This document shows, in pieces, positions 8,076 through 17,199 of a stretch of 64,000 bases of DNA. The notes beneath the pieces were generated by a model that worked only from the letters and a program-made list of their open reading frames with translations, was not told the DNA's origin and made no database searches. Location: NCBI RefSeq assembly GCF_000737195.2, contig NZ_JALM01000020.1, positions 202,698 through 266,697 on the forward strand, in the 5' to 3' direction. Positions within the stretch are counted from its first letter, which is position 1. Each line of letters opens with the position of its first letter. This DNA is from Sciscionella sediminilitoris. Its GTDB lineage: Bacteria; Actinomycetota; Actinomycetes; Mycobacteriales; Pseudonocardiaceae. The position numbers and the translations under genes are program-made.

Positions 8076-8450
8076 ATGGTGTTCACTCAGGCACAACTGC
8101 GCTATCTACGCGGCCAGGAGATCGGCAGGCTGGCCACGATCGGTCCCGGCGGCCCACAGAATCATCCGGTCTGGTTCCGGGTCACCCCGGTCGGCGTGGA
8201 CATCGGCGGCACGCAGCTGAGCGACTCCCGCAAATACCGCAACGTGCTCGCCGATCCGCGGGTGTCCTTCGTGGTCGACGATGTCCTCGACGGGCACGGC
8301 CGTGGGGTGGAACTGCGCGGCTGCGCCACGATCCACCGGCTGGATTCGCCGCTGTTTCCCGGATTCGAGCTCGAGGTGCTGCGGATCAGGGCGCGCCGGG
8401 TCATAGCCTGGAGCATCGACGTTCCCGGGTACCACCGCCGGGACAGGTGA
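8076..8450 (+). CDS. PPOX-class F420-dependent oxidoreductase-like protein
   Basis: 124 aa, length and pattern of the split-barrel flavin/deazaflavin reductase family: LATIGPGGPQNHPVWFRV, KYRNVLADPRVSFVVDD and a C-terminal ARRVIAWS strand. Actinobacterial single-domain members often bind F420; family membership is clear but cofactor is inferred. Its 3' end overlaps a convergent small gene by 50 bp. Confidence 0.82.
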   Translation: MVFTQAQLRYLRGQEIGRLATIGPGGPQNHPVWFRVTPVGVDIGGTQLSDSRKYRNVLADPRVSFVVDDVLDGHGRGVELRGCATIHRLDSPLFPGFELEVLRIRARRVIAWSIDVPGYHRRDR

Positions 8451-8778
8451 TCAGCCCGCCCGCCGCGATGAGCGCGTTGTCCATCGGCCGCGCCGTACCG
8501 GCCGCGAGCAGGAAACCGGTGCGCCGCAACCACATCCGTGCGGTCTCCGCGGCCTCTCGCGCGTCCGGGGCGAACGGCCCGTCCACCGCGGCGAACCGTT
8601 CGGGGCGGTCCAGCCCTTCCGCGAGGCGGTCCACGACCGGGCCCAGCGCGGCGAGCACATCCCGCAGGGCACACAGGGTCTGGCACACATCCCGGTCCAG
8701 CACCGCATCCGGCGGTTTCCCGGCAAGCGCCACGAGTGCGGCGCGGGCCTGATCGAGCAGTTCTCGGCTGTCTTGCAC
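8401..8778 (-). CDS. Hypothetical protein
   Basis: 125 aa, largely helical with alternating Ala/Leu and charged residues (RELLDQARAALVAL, ALRDVLAALGPVVDRLAEGL). No family recognised. Starts with GTG at 8778 and overlaps the end of the PPOX gene; the last about 17 residues, in the overlap, look non-functional. Codon bias supports coding but the evidence is moderate. Confidence 0.5.
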   Translation of the reverse strand: MQDSRELLDQARAALVALAGKPPDAVLDRDVCQTLCALRDVLAALGPVVDRLAEGLDRPERFAAVDGPFAPDAREAAETARMWLRRTGFLLAAGTARPMDNALIAAGGLITCPGGGTRERRCSRL

Positions 8779-8849
8779 CCTGTCACTATGACCGGGAGCC
8801 GGAGTTCAGTGTTAGTGAAATGATTTGAACTGGTATGTAGTCTGAGTGA

Positions 8850-9741
8850 ATGACCGTGGATCCCCGGCGGCTGCTGATCCTGCGCGCGGTGCGCCGCGGC
8901 CCGGATGCTGCACCTGACCCCGTCCGGGGTTTCCCAGCAGCTGACCAAACTGGAGGCGGAGACCGGGATCGCGCTGATCGACCGGGGCAGCCGTGGCGGT
9001 GGGCGCGCGGCAGAGTTCACCAGGGCCGGTCACGCCCTCGCCGAGCACGCCGAGACGCTCGCGGACACGCTCGCCGCGGTGGATGCCACGGTCAGCGAAT
9101 TCCGCGAACAACCCGTGGCCCAGGTGCGGATCGGCGGGTTCTCGGTGGTGCTCAGTGAACTGCTCGCCCCGGTGGTCCTGCGACTGGCCACCACGAATCC
9201 CGGCCTGAACGTGTGCATCTGGGAGACCACCGAGACCGAGGGCGTCGAAGCGCTGCGCGAAGGACGGCTCGATCTGCTGCTGAGCCAGCGGCCCGGGCCC
9301 GGGGAACCCGCCCGCGCGCCGGATCTGGTGGAGACCAGTCTGTTCGAGGACCCGCTCCGGGTGCTGGTGCCGCGCTCCTGGCCGGTCGGCGACGAACCCG
9401 CCGAACTGCTCGCCCGCCCGTGGTTCACCTCCTCGCTCGACCCGGCGAGCCAGCGCGAACTGCGCACGCTGAGCCGCGAGCACGGGATCACCCTCGACGA
9501 ACGCGATATCGGTGCGGCCAACGCGCCGACGCTGCTCTCCCTCGTCGCGAACGGGCTCGGCGCCACGATCGTCCCCGAGCTCACCCTCGGCACCCGCCCG
9601 AACCCGAACATCCGGGTCAGTGAAGGAATTCTCACCCTCGGCTCGCGCACCCTCTCCGTGCTGCGCCTGCCCTCGGTGCACCATCCCGGCATCGAGGAAC
9701 TGCTGCGCGAACTCCGCAGCGAGGGGCGCTCACGCCGCTGA
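8850..9741 (+). pseudogene. LysR-family regulator broken in its helix-turn-helix
   Basis: The first 14 residues (MTVDPRRLLILRAV, ATG 8850) and the rest of the protein (LHLTPSGVSQQLTKLE onward) lie in different frames. In the intact LysR gene at 60196 twelve residues separate the equivalent segments; here only 16 nt (8892-8907) do, so about 20 nt are missing and the frame shifts. The remaining frame carries the full effector domain and is otherwise undamaged. The only downstream ATG (8905) would leave out the first HTH helices. Either a recent inactivating deletion or a sequencing error; the clean remainder argues for recent. Confidence 0.75.
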
Positions 9742-10641
9742 CCGCGCGTGCAGCGCGGCGCCGACCGCGATACCGAGCTCGCCGAGCCGCGCGGGCCGGA
9801 CCTGCACCGGGCGACCGGTCAGCAGCGGACGTTCGGCGAGTGACCGCGTCATCGCGGGTTCGAGCAGCCGCCAGGCCCCGGCGACCCCGCCGCCGAGCAC
9901 CGCGAGCTCGATTCCGAGCAGCCCGCACGCGTCCGCGATCGCCGCGCCCACATGGGTTCCCGCCTCGGCGAACACCCGGACGGCAACCGGATCCCCCGCC
10001 CCGGCGCGCACCGCGACCTCGGCCGCGTCCGCCTGTTCCCCGCTGCCCTCGGCATAGCGCCGCGCGATGGACCGGCCCGAGGCGTAGGACTCCAGGTGCC
10101 CGATCTGGCCGCAGGTGCACGGCGCATCGCCGAACCGGCCGATGTGCCCGATCTCGCCCGCGCCCGGCCCTCCGCCGTGCAACAGGGAGCCGTCCACCAG
10201 CAGCGCGCCGCCGACCCCGGTACCGAGCGCGACCGCGAGCGCGTGCCGCACCGGAGTGTCCCCGCCCGCGAAGATCTCCCCGAGCAGCAACATGTTCACA
10301 TCGTTGTCGGTGGCCACGGGCAGCCCCTCGCACCGCGCGGAAAGCTCCGGGGTGATCTTGGTGCCCGTCCAGCCGGGAAACGACCCGCTCGCCGCGACCA
10401 CGGTCCCGGCCTCGGGATCGATCACCCCGGCCGCGCCGACACCGATCCCCCGGCAGGTTCCGCCCGCGCGGGCGAGCACCACGCGCACCGCTTCGGCGGC
10501 GGCGTCCAGGATCGCCGCGGCACCGTGCGCCGCGGGGCTCGGGAACTGGGCGCGCGCGAGCACGTTCGCGTGCTCGTCCACACCCACCGCGAGGATCTTC
10601 GAGCCACCGATGTCCACCCCGGCCCAGATCTGCTCGGTCAT
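9730..10641 (-). CDS. ROK-family sugar kinase
   Basis: 303 aa. N-terminal phosphate loop WAGVDIGGSKILAVGVD, catalytic Asp in ATDNDVNMLLLGE, ROK signature GEIGHI with zinc motif PCTCGQIGHLE in which the usual third Cys is His, and LAVLGGGVAG near the C-terminus. It probably phosphorylates a hexose or amino sugar (glucose, GlcNAc or ManNAc are all seen in the family). It is the last gene of the ABC importer operon, overlapping the ATPase gene by 4 nt, so its substrate most likely enters through that importer. Confidence 0.88.
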   Translation of the reverse strand: MTEQIWAGVDIGGSKILAVGVDEHANVLARAQFPSPAAHGAAAILDAAAEAVRVVLARAGGTCRGIGVGAAGVIDPEAGTVVAASGSFPGWTGTKITPELSARCEGLPVATDNDVNMLLLGEIFAGGDTPVRHALAVALGTGVGGALLVDGSLLHGGGPGAGEIGHIGRFGDAPCTCGQIGHLESYASGRSIARRYAEGSGEQADAAEVAVRAGAGDPVAVRVFAEAGTHVGAAIADACGLLGIELAVLGGGVAGAWRLLEPAMTRSLAERPLLTGRPVQVRPARLGELGIAVGAALHARSAA

Positions 10642-12260
10642 TTCTCCCCTGTCCTCGCGCGCCTGCGTTCGGCCTGCGCGACCGGATCGGGCACCGGTGA
10701 AGCGAGCACGAGCCTGCGCGTGTAGTCCTCGCTCGGGTGCCCGAGCACCGCGGTGCGCTCGCCCTGCTCCACGACCCGGCCCCGGTTGAGCACCGCGACC
10801 CGGTCGCAGACATTGTCCACCACGGCGAGGTCATGGCTGATGAACAGGCAGCCGAAGGAGAGTTCCCGGTGCAGCCGCGCGAGCAGTTCGAGCACCGTGG
10901 CCTGCACCGAGACATCGAGCGCACTGGTCGGTTCGTCGGCGATGAGCAGATCCGGGCCGAGCACGAGCGCCCGCGCGAGGCTCACCCGCTGGCGCTGGCC
11001 ACCGGAGAGTTCGTGCGGGAACCGGTCGGCCACGCCCGCGCCGAGTTCCACCGCGTCGAGCAGTTCGGCGATCCGCTTGGCACGCGCGGACTTCGTGCCC
11101 TCGCCGTGCACCTGCAGCGGTTCGGCGATGCACTGCCCGATGGTCATCCGCGGATCGAGCGAGGAGCCCGGATCCTGGAACACCACCCCGATCCTGCGGC
11201 GCAGCGCCAGTGCCTCACGGCGCTTGGCCCGGTGCGGATCGGTGCCGAACAGGCGCACCGCACCGGAATCCGGCCGGACAAGGCCGAGCGCGCAGCCACC
11301 GATCGTGGACTTCCCCGATCCGGATTCGCCGACCAGTCCGAGCAGTTCCCCGCGCCCGACGCGCAGCGAGACCTCGTCCACCGCCTTGACCCCGCCGCCG
11401 TAGCGCACGGTGACCCGTTCCAGTTCGAGCGCAGGGCCGTTGTCGTCCACAGTGGACGGTTCGGCACGCCCGCCGAGCAGTGGCACCGCCTCCAGCAGCT
11501 CGCGGGTGTACTCCTGCTCCGGGGCGGCGAACAGCTGCACGGAACTCGCCTGTTCCACCAGCTTTCCCGCACGCAGCACGAGAATCCGGTCGGCGATGTC
11601 GGCGACCACGCCCATGTTGTGCGTGATGAGCAGGATCGCGGTCCCGGATTCGTCCCGGATGCGGCGCAACAGGTCCAGGATTCCGGCCTGCACGGTCACA
11701 TCGAGGGCCGTGGTGGGTTCATCGGCGATCAGCAGCCGCGGTTCACAGCCGATCGCCATCGCGATGAGCACCCGCTGGCGCTGCCCTCCGGAGAGCTGAT
11801 GCGGGTACTGGCGCATCCTCCGGTCCGGATCGTCGATCTCCACCCGCTCGAGCAGTTCGCGCACCCGGTCCCGGTAGTGCGTGAGCCGCTTGGGTTCCGG
11901 ATCGTGGTTGCGCAGCGCCTCGGCGATCTGCGCGCCGATACGCTGCAGCGGGTTCAGCGCGGTCATCGGCTCCTGGAAGATCATCGCGGCCCGCTTGCCC
12001 CGCACCCTGCGCAGTTGTTCACCGCGCAGCGCCAGCACATCCTCGCCGTCGAGCTCCACCGAACCGGAAACCGTGGCCGCGCCGCCGAGCAGCCGCAGCA
12101 CCGACATGGCCATGGTGCTCTTGCCCGAGCCGGATTCCCCGACCACGGCCAGGATCTCCCGCTCGCCGAGACTGAAGCTCAGCCCGTCCAGCGCGGTGAC
12201 CTCGCCCGCCTCGGTGTCGAACCGGACCCCGAGGTCGCGCACCCTGAGAACATCGTTCAC
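10638..12260 (-). CDS. Dipeptide/oligopeptide ABC transporter, fused double ATPase (DppD-DppF type)
   Basis: 540 aa with two complete ABC cassettes. First: VGESGSGKSTMAMS (Walker A), LSGGQRQRVLIAMAI (signature), LLIADEPTTALD (Walker B). Second: VGESGSGKSTIGG, LSGGQRQRVSLARA, LLIADEPTSALD. OppD and OppF type subunits are fused in one chain, common in actinobacteria. Start is GTG at 12260, overlapping the permease stop by 4 nt; an earlier in-frame ATG lies well inside the permease gene. Drives import for the two permeases and lipoprotein encoded upstream. Confidence 0.95.
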   Translation of the reverse strand: MNDVLRVRDLGVRFDTEAGEVTALDGLSFSLGEREILAVVGESGSGKSTMAMSVLRLLGGAATVSGSVELDGEDVLALRGEQLRRVRGKRAAMIFQEPMTALNPLQRIGAQIAEALRNHDPEPKRLTHYRDRVRELLERVEIDDPDRRMRQYPHQLSGGQRQRVLIAMAIGCEPRLLIADEPTTALDVTVQAGILDLLRRIRDESGTAILLITHNMGVVADIADRILVLRAGKLVEQASSVQLFAAPEQEYTRELLEAVPLLGGRAEPSTVDDNGPALELERVTVRYGGGVKAVDEVSLRVGRGELLGLVGESGSGKSTIGGCALGLVRPDSGAVRLFGTDPHRAKRREALALRRRIGVVFQDPGSSLDPRMTIGQCIAEPLQVHGEGTKSARAKRIAELLDAVELGAGVADRFPHELSGGQRQRVSLARALVLGPDLLIADEPTSALDVSVQATVLELLARLHRELSFGCLFISHDLAVVDNVCDRVAVLNRGRVVEQGERTAVLGHPSEDYTRRLVLASPVPDPVAQAERRRARTGEK

Positions 12261-13126
12261 TGTGCCGCTCGCTTCCTGACTTCGAAGGCGTCCCGCAGTC
12301 CATCGCCGATGAAGTTGAACGCGGCGACGACGAGGATGATCGCGATACCCGGCGGCACGATCAACCACCAGGCCCCGTCATAGGTGTAGGTTATGCCCTT
12401 GCTCAGCATGGCGCCCCAGTCGGTCTGCGGTGGCGCGACGCCGAGGCCGAGGAAGCTGACGTAGGCGACCAGCAGGATCGCGTCGGCGATCTGGAAGGTC
12501 ACGTTCACCATCACCGTGCCGATCGCGTTCGGGATGATGTGCCGGAACACCGCGCGGGTCCGGCTGCCCCCGATCGCCCGCAGCGCCCGGATGTAATCGC
12601 GCTCGGCGATGGTCACCGTCTCGGCGCGCATCAGCCGCGCGGGCACCAGCCAGGACACCACGCCGATCAGCACGGCGAGGATGCCCACGCTCGGCGTGAC
12701 CAGGGTCGCGGCCACCAGGAGCAGGAACAGCGCCGGGATCGCGACCCCGGTGTCCACGATGCGCATCAGCACCAGGTCCAGCCAGCCGCCGCTGTATCCG
12801 GCGACCGCGCCCCACACCGCGCCGATCGCGGTCCCGATCAGCCCGGCGATCACCCCGATGATCAGCGAGACCTGCCCGGCGACCATGAGCCGCCCGAGCA
12901 CATCGTGGCCGAGCTCGTCGGTGCCGAGTGGATGCCCCGCCCCCGGGGGAAGCCGCACCGCGCCCAGATCGGTGTGCACCTGATCGGTGCCGTAGATCAG
13001 CGGACCGAGGAAGGAGAACAGCAGCATCAGCACCAGGATCACCAGGCCGACCAGTGCCAGCCGGTGCCGGATCAGCCTGCGCAGCACCCCGCTGCGGGTG
13101 CGTTCCGGAGTCTCTGTGGTGGTCAT
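12257..13126 (-). CDS. ABC transporter permease, DppC/OppC type
   Basis: 289 aa. N-terminal helix (LALVGLVILVLMLLFSFLGP), periplasm-facing loop, then five helices with the permease EAA segment RALRAIGGSRTRAVFRHIIPN that contacts the ATPase. The ATG at 13126 overlaps the OppB stop (ATGA). Imports peptides or peptide-like ligands with its partner. Confidence 0.94.
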   Translation of the reverse strand: MTTTETPERTRSGVLRRLIRHRLALVGLVILVLMLLFSFLGPLIYGTDQVHTDLGAVRLPPGAGHPLGTDELGHDVLGRLMVAGQVSLIIGVIAGLIGTAIGAVWGAVAGYSGGWLDLVLMRIVDTGVAIPALFLLLVAATLVTPSVGILAVLIGVVSWLVPARLMRAETVTIAERDYIRALRAIGGSRTRAVFRHIIPNAIGTVMVNVTFQIADAILLVAYVSFLGLGVAPPQTDWGAMLSKGITYTYDGAWWLIVPPGIAIILVVAAFNFIGDGLRDAFEVRKRAAQ

Positions 13127-14085
13127 CGTTTCGCCGTCCTCACCCGTGGATCGATGAACAACTGCGCGAGATCGGCGAGCAGCGAGCCGACCACCGTCGC
13201 CACGGCGATCAGCAGCACCACGCCGAGCAGCACCGGATAGTCCTGCTCCTGGGCCGCGGACCAGAACAGCAGCCCGATGCCCGGATAGTTGAACATCGAC
13301 TCGATCACCAGCGCACCGCCGAAGATGACCGGAATGTAGTAGCCGAGCATGGAGACCACGGAGGTGAGCGAGTTCCGGAACACGTGCCGAACGATGATCC
13401 GGCGCTCCGAGGTGCCCTTGGCCCGCGCGGTGCGTACGTAGTCCTGCGCCAGGTTGTCCAATGTGGACGATCGCATGTACCGGCTGAACGCGGCGACCAC
13501 CGTGGCCGCGCCCGCCACGATGGGCAGCACGAGCGAGCCGGGATCGGCGAGCACCGAACCGAAACTCTCGTCCTGCGCGGCCTGCGCCGGGAACCACGGC
13601 AACACCTGGGAGAACAGGATGATCAGCAGCAGCGAGAGGAAGAACACCGGCGTCGCGTAGAGCAGGAAGCTCAGCGTGGTCAGGATGTGGTCGGCAGCGC
13701 GGTTGCGCCGCACCGCCTGCCAGATCCCGGCAGGCAGCGCGATGATGATCCCGATCAGCGTGTAGATCACGGTCAGCAGCAGGGTTTTCGGCAGCCGCTG
13801 CGCCAGCAGTGCGGACACCGGTTCGTTCTTGGTGTACGAGTCGCCGAGATCGCCGTGCAGCAGCCGGACGAGATAGTCCCAGTACTGGGTGTACAGCGGC
13901 TGGTCGAATCCCTTCTCCTGGTTGAACCGCGCGATCTGGTCCGGGGTCGCCTCCATACCCAGGATCCCGCGCGCCGGACCGCCGGGCAGCAGGTGCAGCA
14001 GCACGAAGGTCAGCACGGTGACCAGGAAGACCACGAGGATCGCGAACACGAGCCTTCGCGTGATATAGCGCAGCATCACCCTCAC
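13123..14085 (-). CDS. ABC transporter permease, DppB/OppB type
   Basis: 320 aa, six membrane helices, typical start RYITRRLVFAILVVFLVTVL and EAA motif YVRTARAKGTSERRI. The GTG at 14085 overlaps the lipoprotein stop; an ATG three codons in (14076) is possible and has GAGGTGAGG upstream. Heterodimer partner of the OppC-type permease. Confidence 0.93.
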   Translation of the reverse strand: MRVMLRYITRRLVFAILVVFLVTVLTFVLLHLLPGGPARGILGMEATPDQIARFNQEKGFDQPLYTQYWDYLVRLLHGDLGDSYTKNEPVSALLAQRLPKTLLLTVIYTLIGIIIALPAGIWQAVRRNRAADHILTTLSFLLYATPVFFLSLLLIILFSQVLPWFPAQAAQDESFGSVLADPGSLVLPIVAGAATVVAAFSRYMRSSTLDNLAQDYVRTARAKGTSERRIIVRHVFRNSLTSVVSMLGYYIPVIFGGALVIESMFNYPGIGLLFWSAAQEQDYPVLLGVVLLIAVATVVGSLLADLAQLFIDPRVRTAKR

Positions 14086-15893
14086 CTCGTCCAGTACCAG
14101 CGCTGCGGATACAGATCGGCGAGCGGATCCTGGGTGACCCCGTGCAGCGCCGAATCGATCGCCGAGACCTGATAGGCCGGGTTGGGCACCCAGATCACCG
14201 GAAGGTCCTCGGCGAGGAACGCGCTGTACTCGCGCATCGCAAACTGGTCATCGGACTCGTTCGTCTTGGCGATCAGCTCGTCCGCGTACGGATTCGAGTA
14301 GCTGCCCAGGTTCGAGGTCCCGTTCGTGCCGAACAGCCGCTCCCCGCTCGGATCGGCGTCGTAGTACCAGCTGCCCTGGGTACCGAAGAAGGACAGCTGC
14401 CAGCCGCAGGAGGGATCCGCGGGCTTGCACTGGGCGGTGGCGGCGAGCACCGAGTTCAGCGGGCGCTGGCTGATCTCCAGGTCCACCCCGATACGCGAGA
14501 GCGAGGACTTGAGCTCCTGGATCATCCCGGTGGTCTCGTCCGAACCCGATTCGGAGAGCACGGTCATCGAAAGCCTCGTGCCCTTCCCGATCCCGGGACC
14601 GCAGGCGTGCGCGTCCGCACAGTAGGCCACCCCATCGGATCCGGTACGCCAGCCGTGCTGTTCGAGCTGCCGCTTCGCCTTCGCCAGATCGAAGGGGTAG
14701 GGATTGTGCTGCTGTCGCGGGGAAAGATACTTCGAGGCGGTGCCCTGCGGGATCGGTCCGTAGGTCTTGGTCGCCGCCTTGCGCCAGATCACGTCCGCGA
14801 TACCGTCCTGGTTCACCGAACGCTGGATCGCCTCGCGCACATAGCGTTGCTTGAACACCGCGCCGAGTGCCGGATTGTTGAAGTTGTAGGGGATGTAGCT
14901 GACCGCCCAGCCGTCCCATGGCGTGATCCGGTACCCGAGCCCTTCCAGTTTGGCGCGCTGGCCGAGATCGGAGGTCGGCACATAGCCGTAGTCGACCCCG
15001 CCCGCGAGCAGCACGTTGTACTCCGCCGCGGAACTGGTGAACGTCTGGAAGCGCACCATGTCCAGATGGGCCGGATCGGGCCCGGTGTAGTGCGGATTCC
15101 TGCGCAACGTGACCTGGCCGCGGGTGGAGAATTCCTGAATGGCGAACGGACCGTCGACCACCTTGAACAGCGGGTTGGTGCTGAATTTCCCGAGTTGCTT
15201 TCCCTGGTCGACCAGGTAGTCGAAGACCTTTTCCGCGGTTTTCGGGTTCCGGTCGAAATCACCGACCGGGCCGTTGTCGCTGGTTTTGTCCCATACCGCC
15301 TGCGGCATCGGGATGAGCCGGGAGAGCTGGTTCGCGGTGAACCAGTCCTGGTTGTACTTCTTGTCCAGGTGCAGCCGGAACGAGCGCTGCCCGGTGGTCT
15401 CGAATCCGGTGATGTTGTCCGGGATCCGCCCTTCCGAGTAGATCGACCACTGCTTCTTGCCCGCCTTGACGAGGTTGTAGAAGAACTCCACATCCCGCGC
15501 GGTGACGGGCTTCCCGTTGGACCAGGTCAGGTTCCGCAGGGTGACCGAGACGGTGCGCCCGTCCGGGGAGTAGACCGGTGGCTGCGCCGCGCTCGCCTTC
15601 TCGTCCATGCCGAGTGTGCCGTTCGGGGTCTTGTCGAACAGGTACAGCGGCGGATAGAGCGTGTTCCGGATCGCGCTGTTGTAGGTGGCTCCGTAGCCGG
15701 AGACCCCGATCGGCAGAATCCAGTTCGGGGTGGCCGAGGGCGGCAGCGCGAAACTCACCGATCCGCCATCGACCATGTGCTCACCGCCACCGCCGTGCTG
15801 GCGCGGGGAAACTCCGCACGCGCTCAGTACTACAAGGGCAACGGCGAGTAACACCGCCACCCGACGCCTTCGCCACATAGATAGATCCGCCAT
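14082..15893 (-). CDS. Family 5 peptide-type substrate-binding lipoprotein
   Basis: 603 aa. Signal peptide with Arg-rich N-terminus and lipobox VVLSAC, Cys acylated and tethered to the membrane. SBP_bac_5 fold: VSVTLRNLTWSNGKPVTARD, then RLHLDKKYNQDW and the C-terminal YADELIAKTNESDD region. Long for the family (usually 500-600). First gene of the importer operon. Ligand class (peptide, muropeptide, oligosaccharide) cannot be read from sequence; the ROK kinase two genes on suggests a sugar-containing ligand. Confidence 0.94.
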   Translation of the reverse strand: MADLSMWRRRRVAVLLAVALVVLSACGVSPRQHGGGGEHMVDGGSVSFALPPSATPNWILPIGVSGYGATYNSAIRNTLYPPLYLFDKTPNGTLGMDEKASAAQPPVYSPDGRTVSVTLRNLTWSNGKPVTARDVEFFYNLVKAGKKQWSIYSEGRIPDNITGFETTGQRSFRLHLDKKYNQDWFTANQLSRLIPMPQAVWDKTSDNGPVGDFDRNPKTAEKVFDYLVDQGKQLGKFSTNPLFKVVDGPFAIQEFSTRGQVTLRRNPHYTGPDPAHLDMVRFQTFTSSAAEYNVLLAGGVDYGYVPTSDLGQRAKLEGLGYRITPWDGWAVSYIPYNFNNPALGAVFKQRYVREAIQRSVNQDGIADVIWRKAATKTYGPIPQGTASKYLSPRQQHNPYPFDLAKAKRQLEQHGWRTGSDGVAYCADAHACGPGIGKGTRLSMTVLSESGSDETTGMIQELKSSLSRIGVDLEISQRPLNSVLAATAQCKPADPSCGWQLSFFGTQGSWYYDADPSGERLFGTNGTSNLGSYSNPYADELIAKTNESDDQFAMREYSAFLAEDLPVIWVPNPAYQVSAIDSALHGVTQDPLADLYPQRWYWTR

Positions 15894-16014
15894 TCATCGG
15901 CTAAAGTCTGCGCTTGTTGAGACGGCGATGATTGAAGCACGCGAAAGCCATCAGAGATAGTCACGTGAAAATAACAACATAATTCCTACTTCAACCAAGA
16001 TCGAAGGAAGTGGC
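15894..16014. promoter_or_regulatory. Divergent promoter region of the importer/ROK module
   Basis: 121 bp between the lipoprotein ATG and the ROK-repressor GTG, clearly more AT-rich than its surroundings. It holds TTGAAG (15932-15937) and its complement CTTCAA (15989-15994) 57 bp apart, and a ribosome site GAAGGAAG (16003-16010) for the repressor. Probably the operator region for the ROK repressor; exact sites are not resolved. Confidence 0.45.
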
Positions 16015-17199
16015 GTGGTCGACAGCGAATCCCCCTCGGCGGCACGGGTGCTCCAGCTCGTCGCGAGCGGAGCGGCCAGTTCACGCACCGAACTCGCCAC
16101 GGCACTCGGCGTCGCACAGTCCACGGTCTCGCTGCGGGTACAGGAACTGCTACGCGCCGGAGTGCTCACCGAGACCGGGCACGGGCGCTCCCAGGGCGGC
16201 AGGCGACCGCGCACCCTCGCCGTGGCCGCCGAGGCCGGATACGTGTGCATGGCCGATCTCGGCGGGGCGCACACCCGGATCGGGGTGCTGGACATCGGCG
16301 GGCGGTTGCTGCATTCCGAGGAGATCCCGCTCGGCGCCGGGGAGAGTCCACAAGCGACACTCGACGCGCTGCACGATGCGGTGCACACGATGCTGGACAC
16401 CGTGCGCCCGAGCGGGGTCCTGCTCGGCGCCGGGATCGGATTGCCCGGACCGGTCCAGGACGGTGCGGTCACCCTGCCGTCCAGAATGCCCGGCTGGCGC
16501 GGATTCGACGCGGCACACGCGCTGCGGCGCACCTTCGACTGCCCGGTCGTGGTGGACAACGATGCGAACCTGATGGCGATCGGCGAGGCCCGGGTCACCA
16601 ACCGCGGCAAGGAGAACCTCGTCGTGGTCAAGGCGGGAAGCGGAATCGGCTCCGGGGTGATCGTCGGTGGCGCGCTGTACCGGGGCAACGACAACGCCTC
16701 GGGCGATATCAGCCATATGCGCGTCGCCGCGGGCGCCGATCTGCCGTGCAGCTGCGGGATCCGGGGCTGTTTCGCCGCGGTGGCCAGCGGCGCTGCACTG
16801 GTGGAACAGTTGCGCGCCAAGGGAATGGCCGTCGAGTCCACCTCGGATGTGGTGCGCGCCGCGGAAAACGCCGAACCCGAGGTGATCACCACGGTCCGCG
16901 CGGCGGGCTCCCTGCTCGGCGAGGTGCTCGCCACCATCGTGAACTTCTTCAATCCGGACGCGGTGCTGCTCGGCGGCGCACTGTCCACTTCGGAGGCTTA
17001 TGTGGCCGCGGTCCGCGCCGGGCTCTACGACCGCTGCCTTCCGTTGAGTACCCGGAACCTCGAGATTTCCCGGGTACGCACCGGGGCCGACGCCGGACTG
17101 TTCGGCGCCGGACTGCTCGTACTCGACACGGTGCTCGACGAACGGCTCGCGGCACTGGCCGACTCCCGAACCGAACCCGATGAGAAAGCAGGAGTATGA
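16015..17199 (+). CDS. ROK-family transcriptional repressor
   Basis: 394 aa. N-terminal winged HTH (ARVLQLVASGAASSRTELA, ALGVAQSTVSLRVQEL), then a ROK domain: ADLGGAHTRIGV, VVDNDANLMAIGEA, GSGIGSG and the complete zinc motif CSCGIRGC. NagC/XylR-like architecture that releases DNA on binding a sugar or sugar phosphate. GTG start at 16015 behind GAAGGAAG. Faces the importer operon and overlaps the M81 gene by 4 nt, so it likely controls both arms of the module. Kinase Asp is retained in VDND, so residual sugar binding is expected. Confidence 0.92.
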   Translation: MVDSESPSAARVLQLVASGAASSRTELATALGVAQSTVSLRVQELLRAGVLTETGHGRSQGGRRPRTLAVAAEAGYVCMADLGGAHTRIGVLDIGGRLLHSEEIPLGAGESPQATLDALHDAVHTMLDTVRPSGVLLGAGIGLPGPVQDGAVTLPSRMPGWRGFDAAHALRRTFDCPVVVDNDANLMAIGEARVTNRGKENLVVVKAGSGIGSGVIVGGALYRGNDNASGDISHMRVAAGADLPCSCGIRGCFAAVASGAALVEQLRAKGMAVESTSDVVRAAENAEPEVITTVRAAGSLLGEVLATIVNFFNPDAVLLGGALSTSEAYVAAVRAGLYDRCLPLSTRNLEISRVRTGADAGLFGAGLLVLDTVLDERLAALADSRTEPDEKAGV

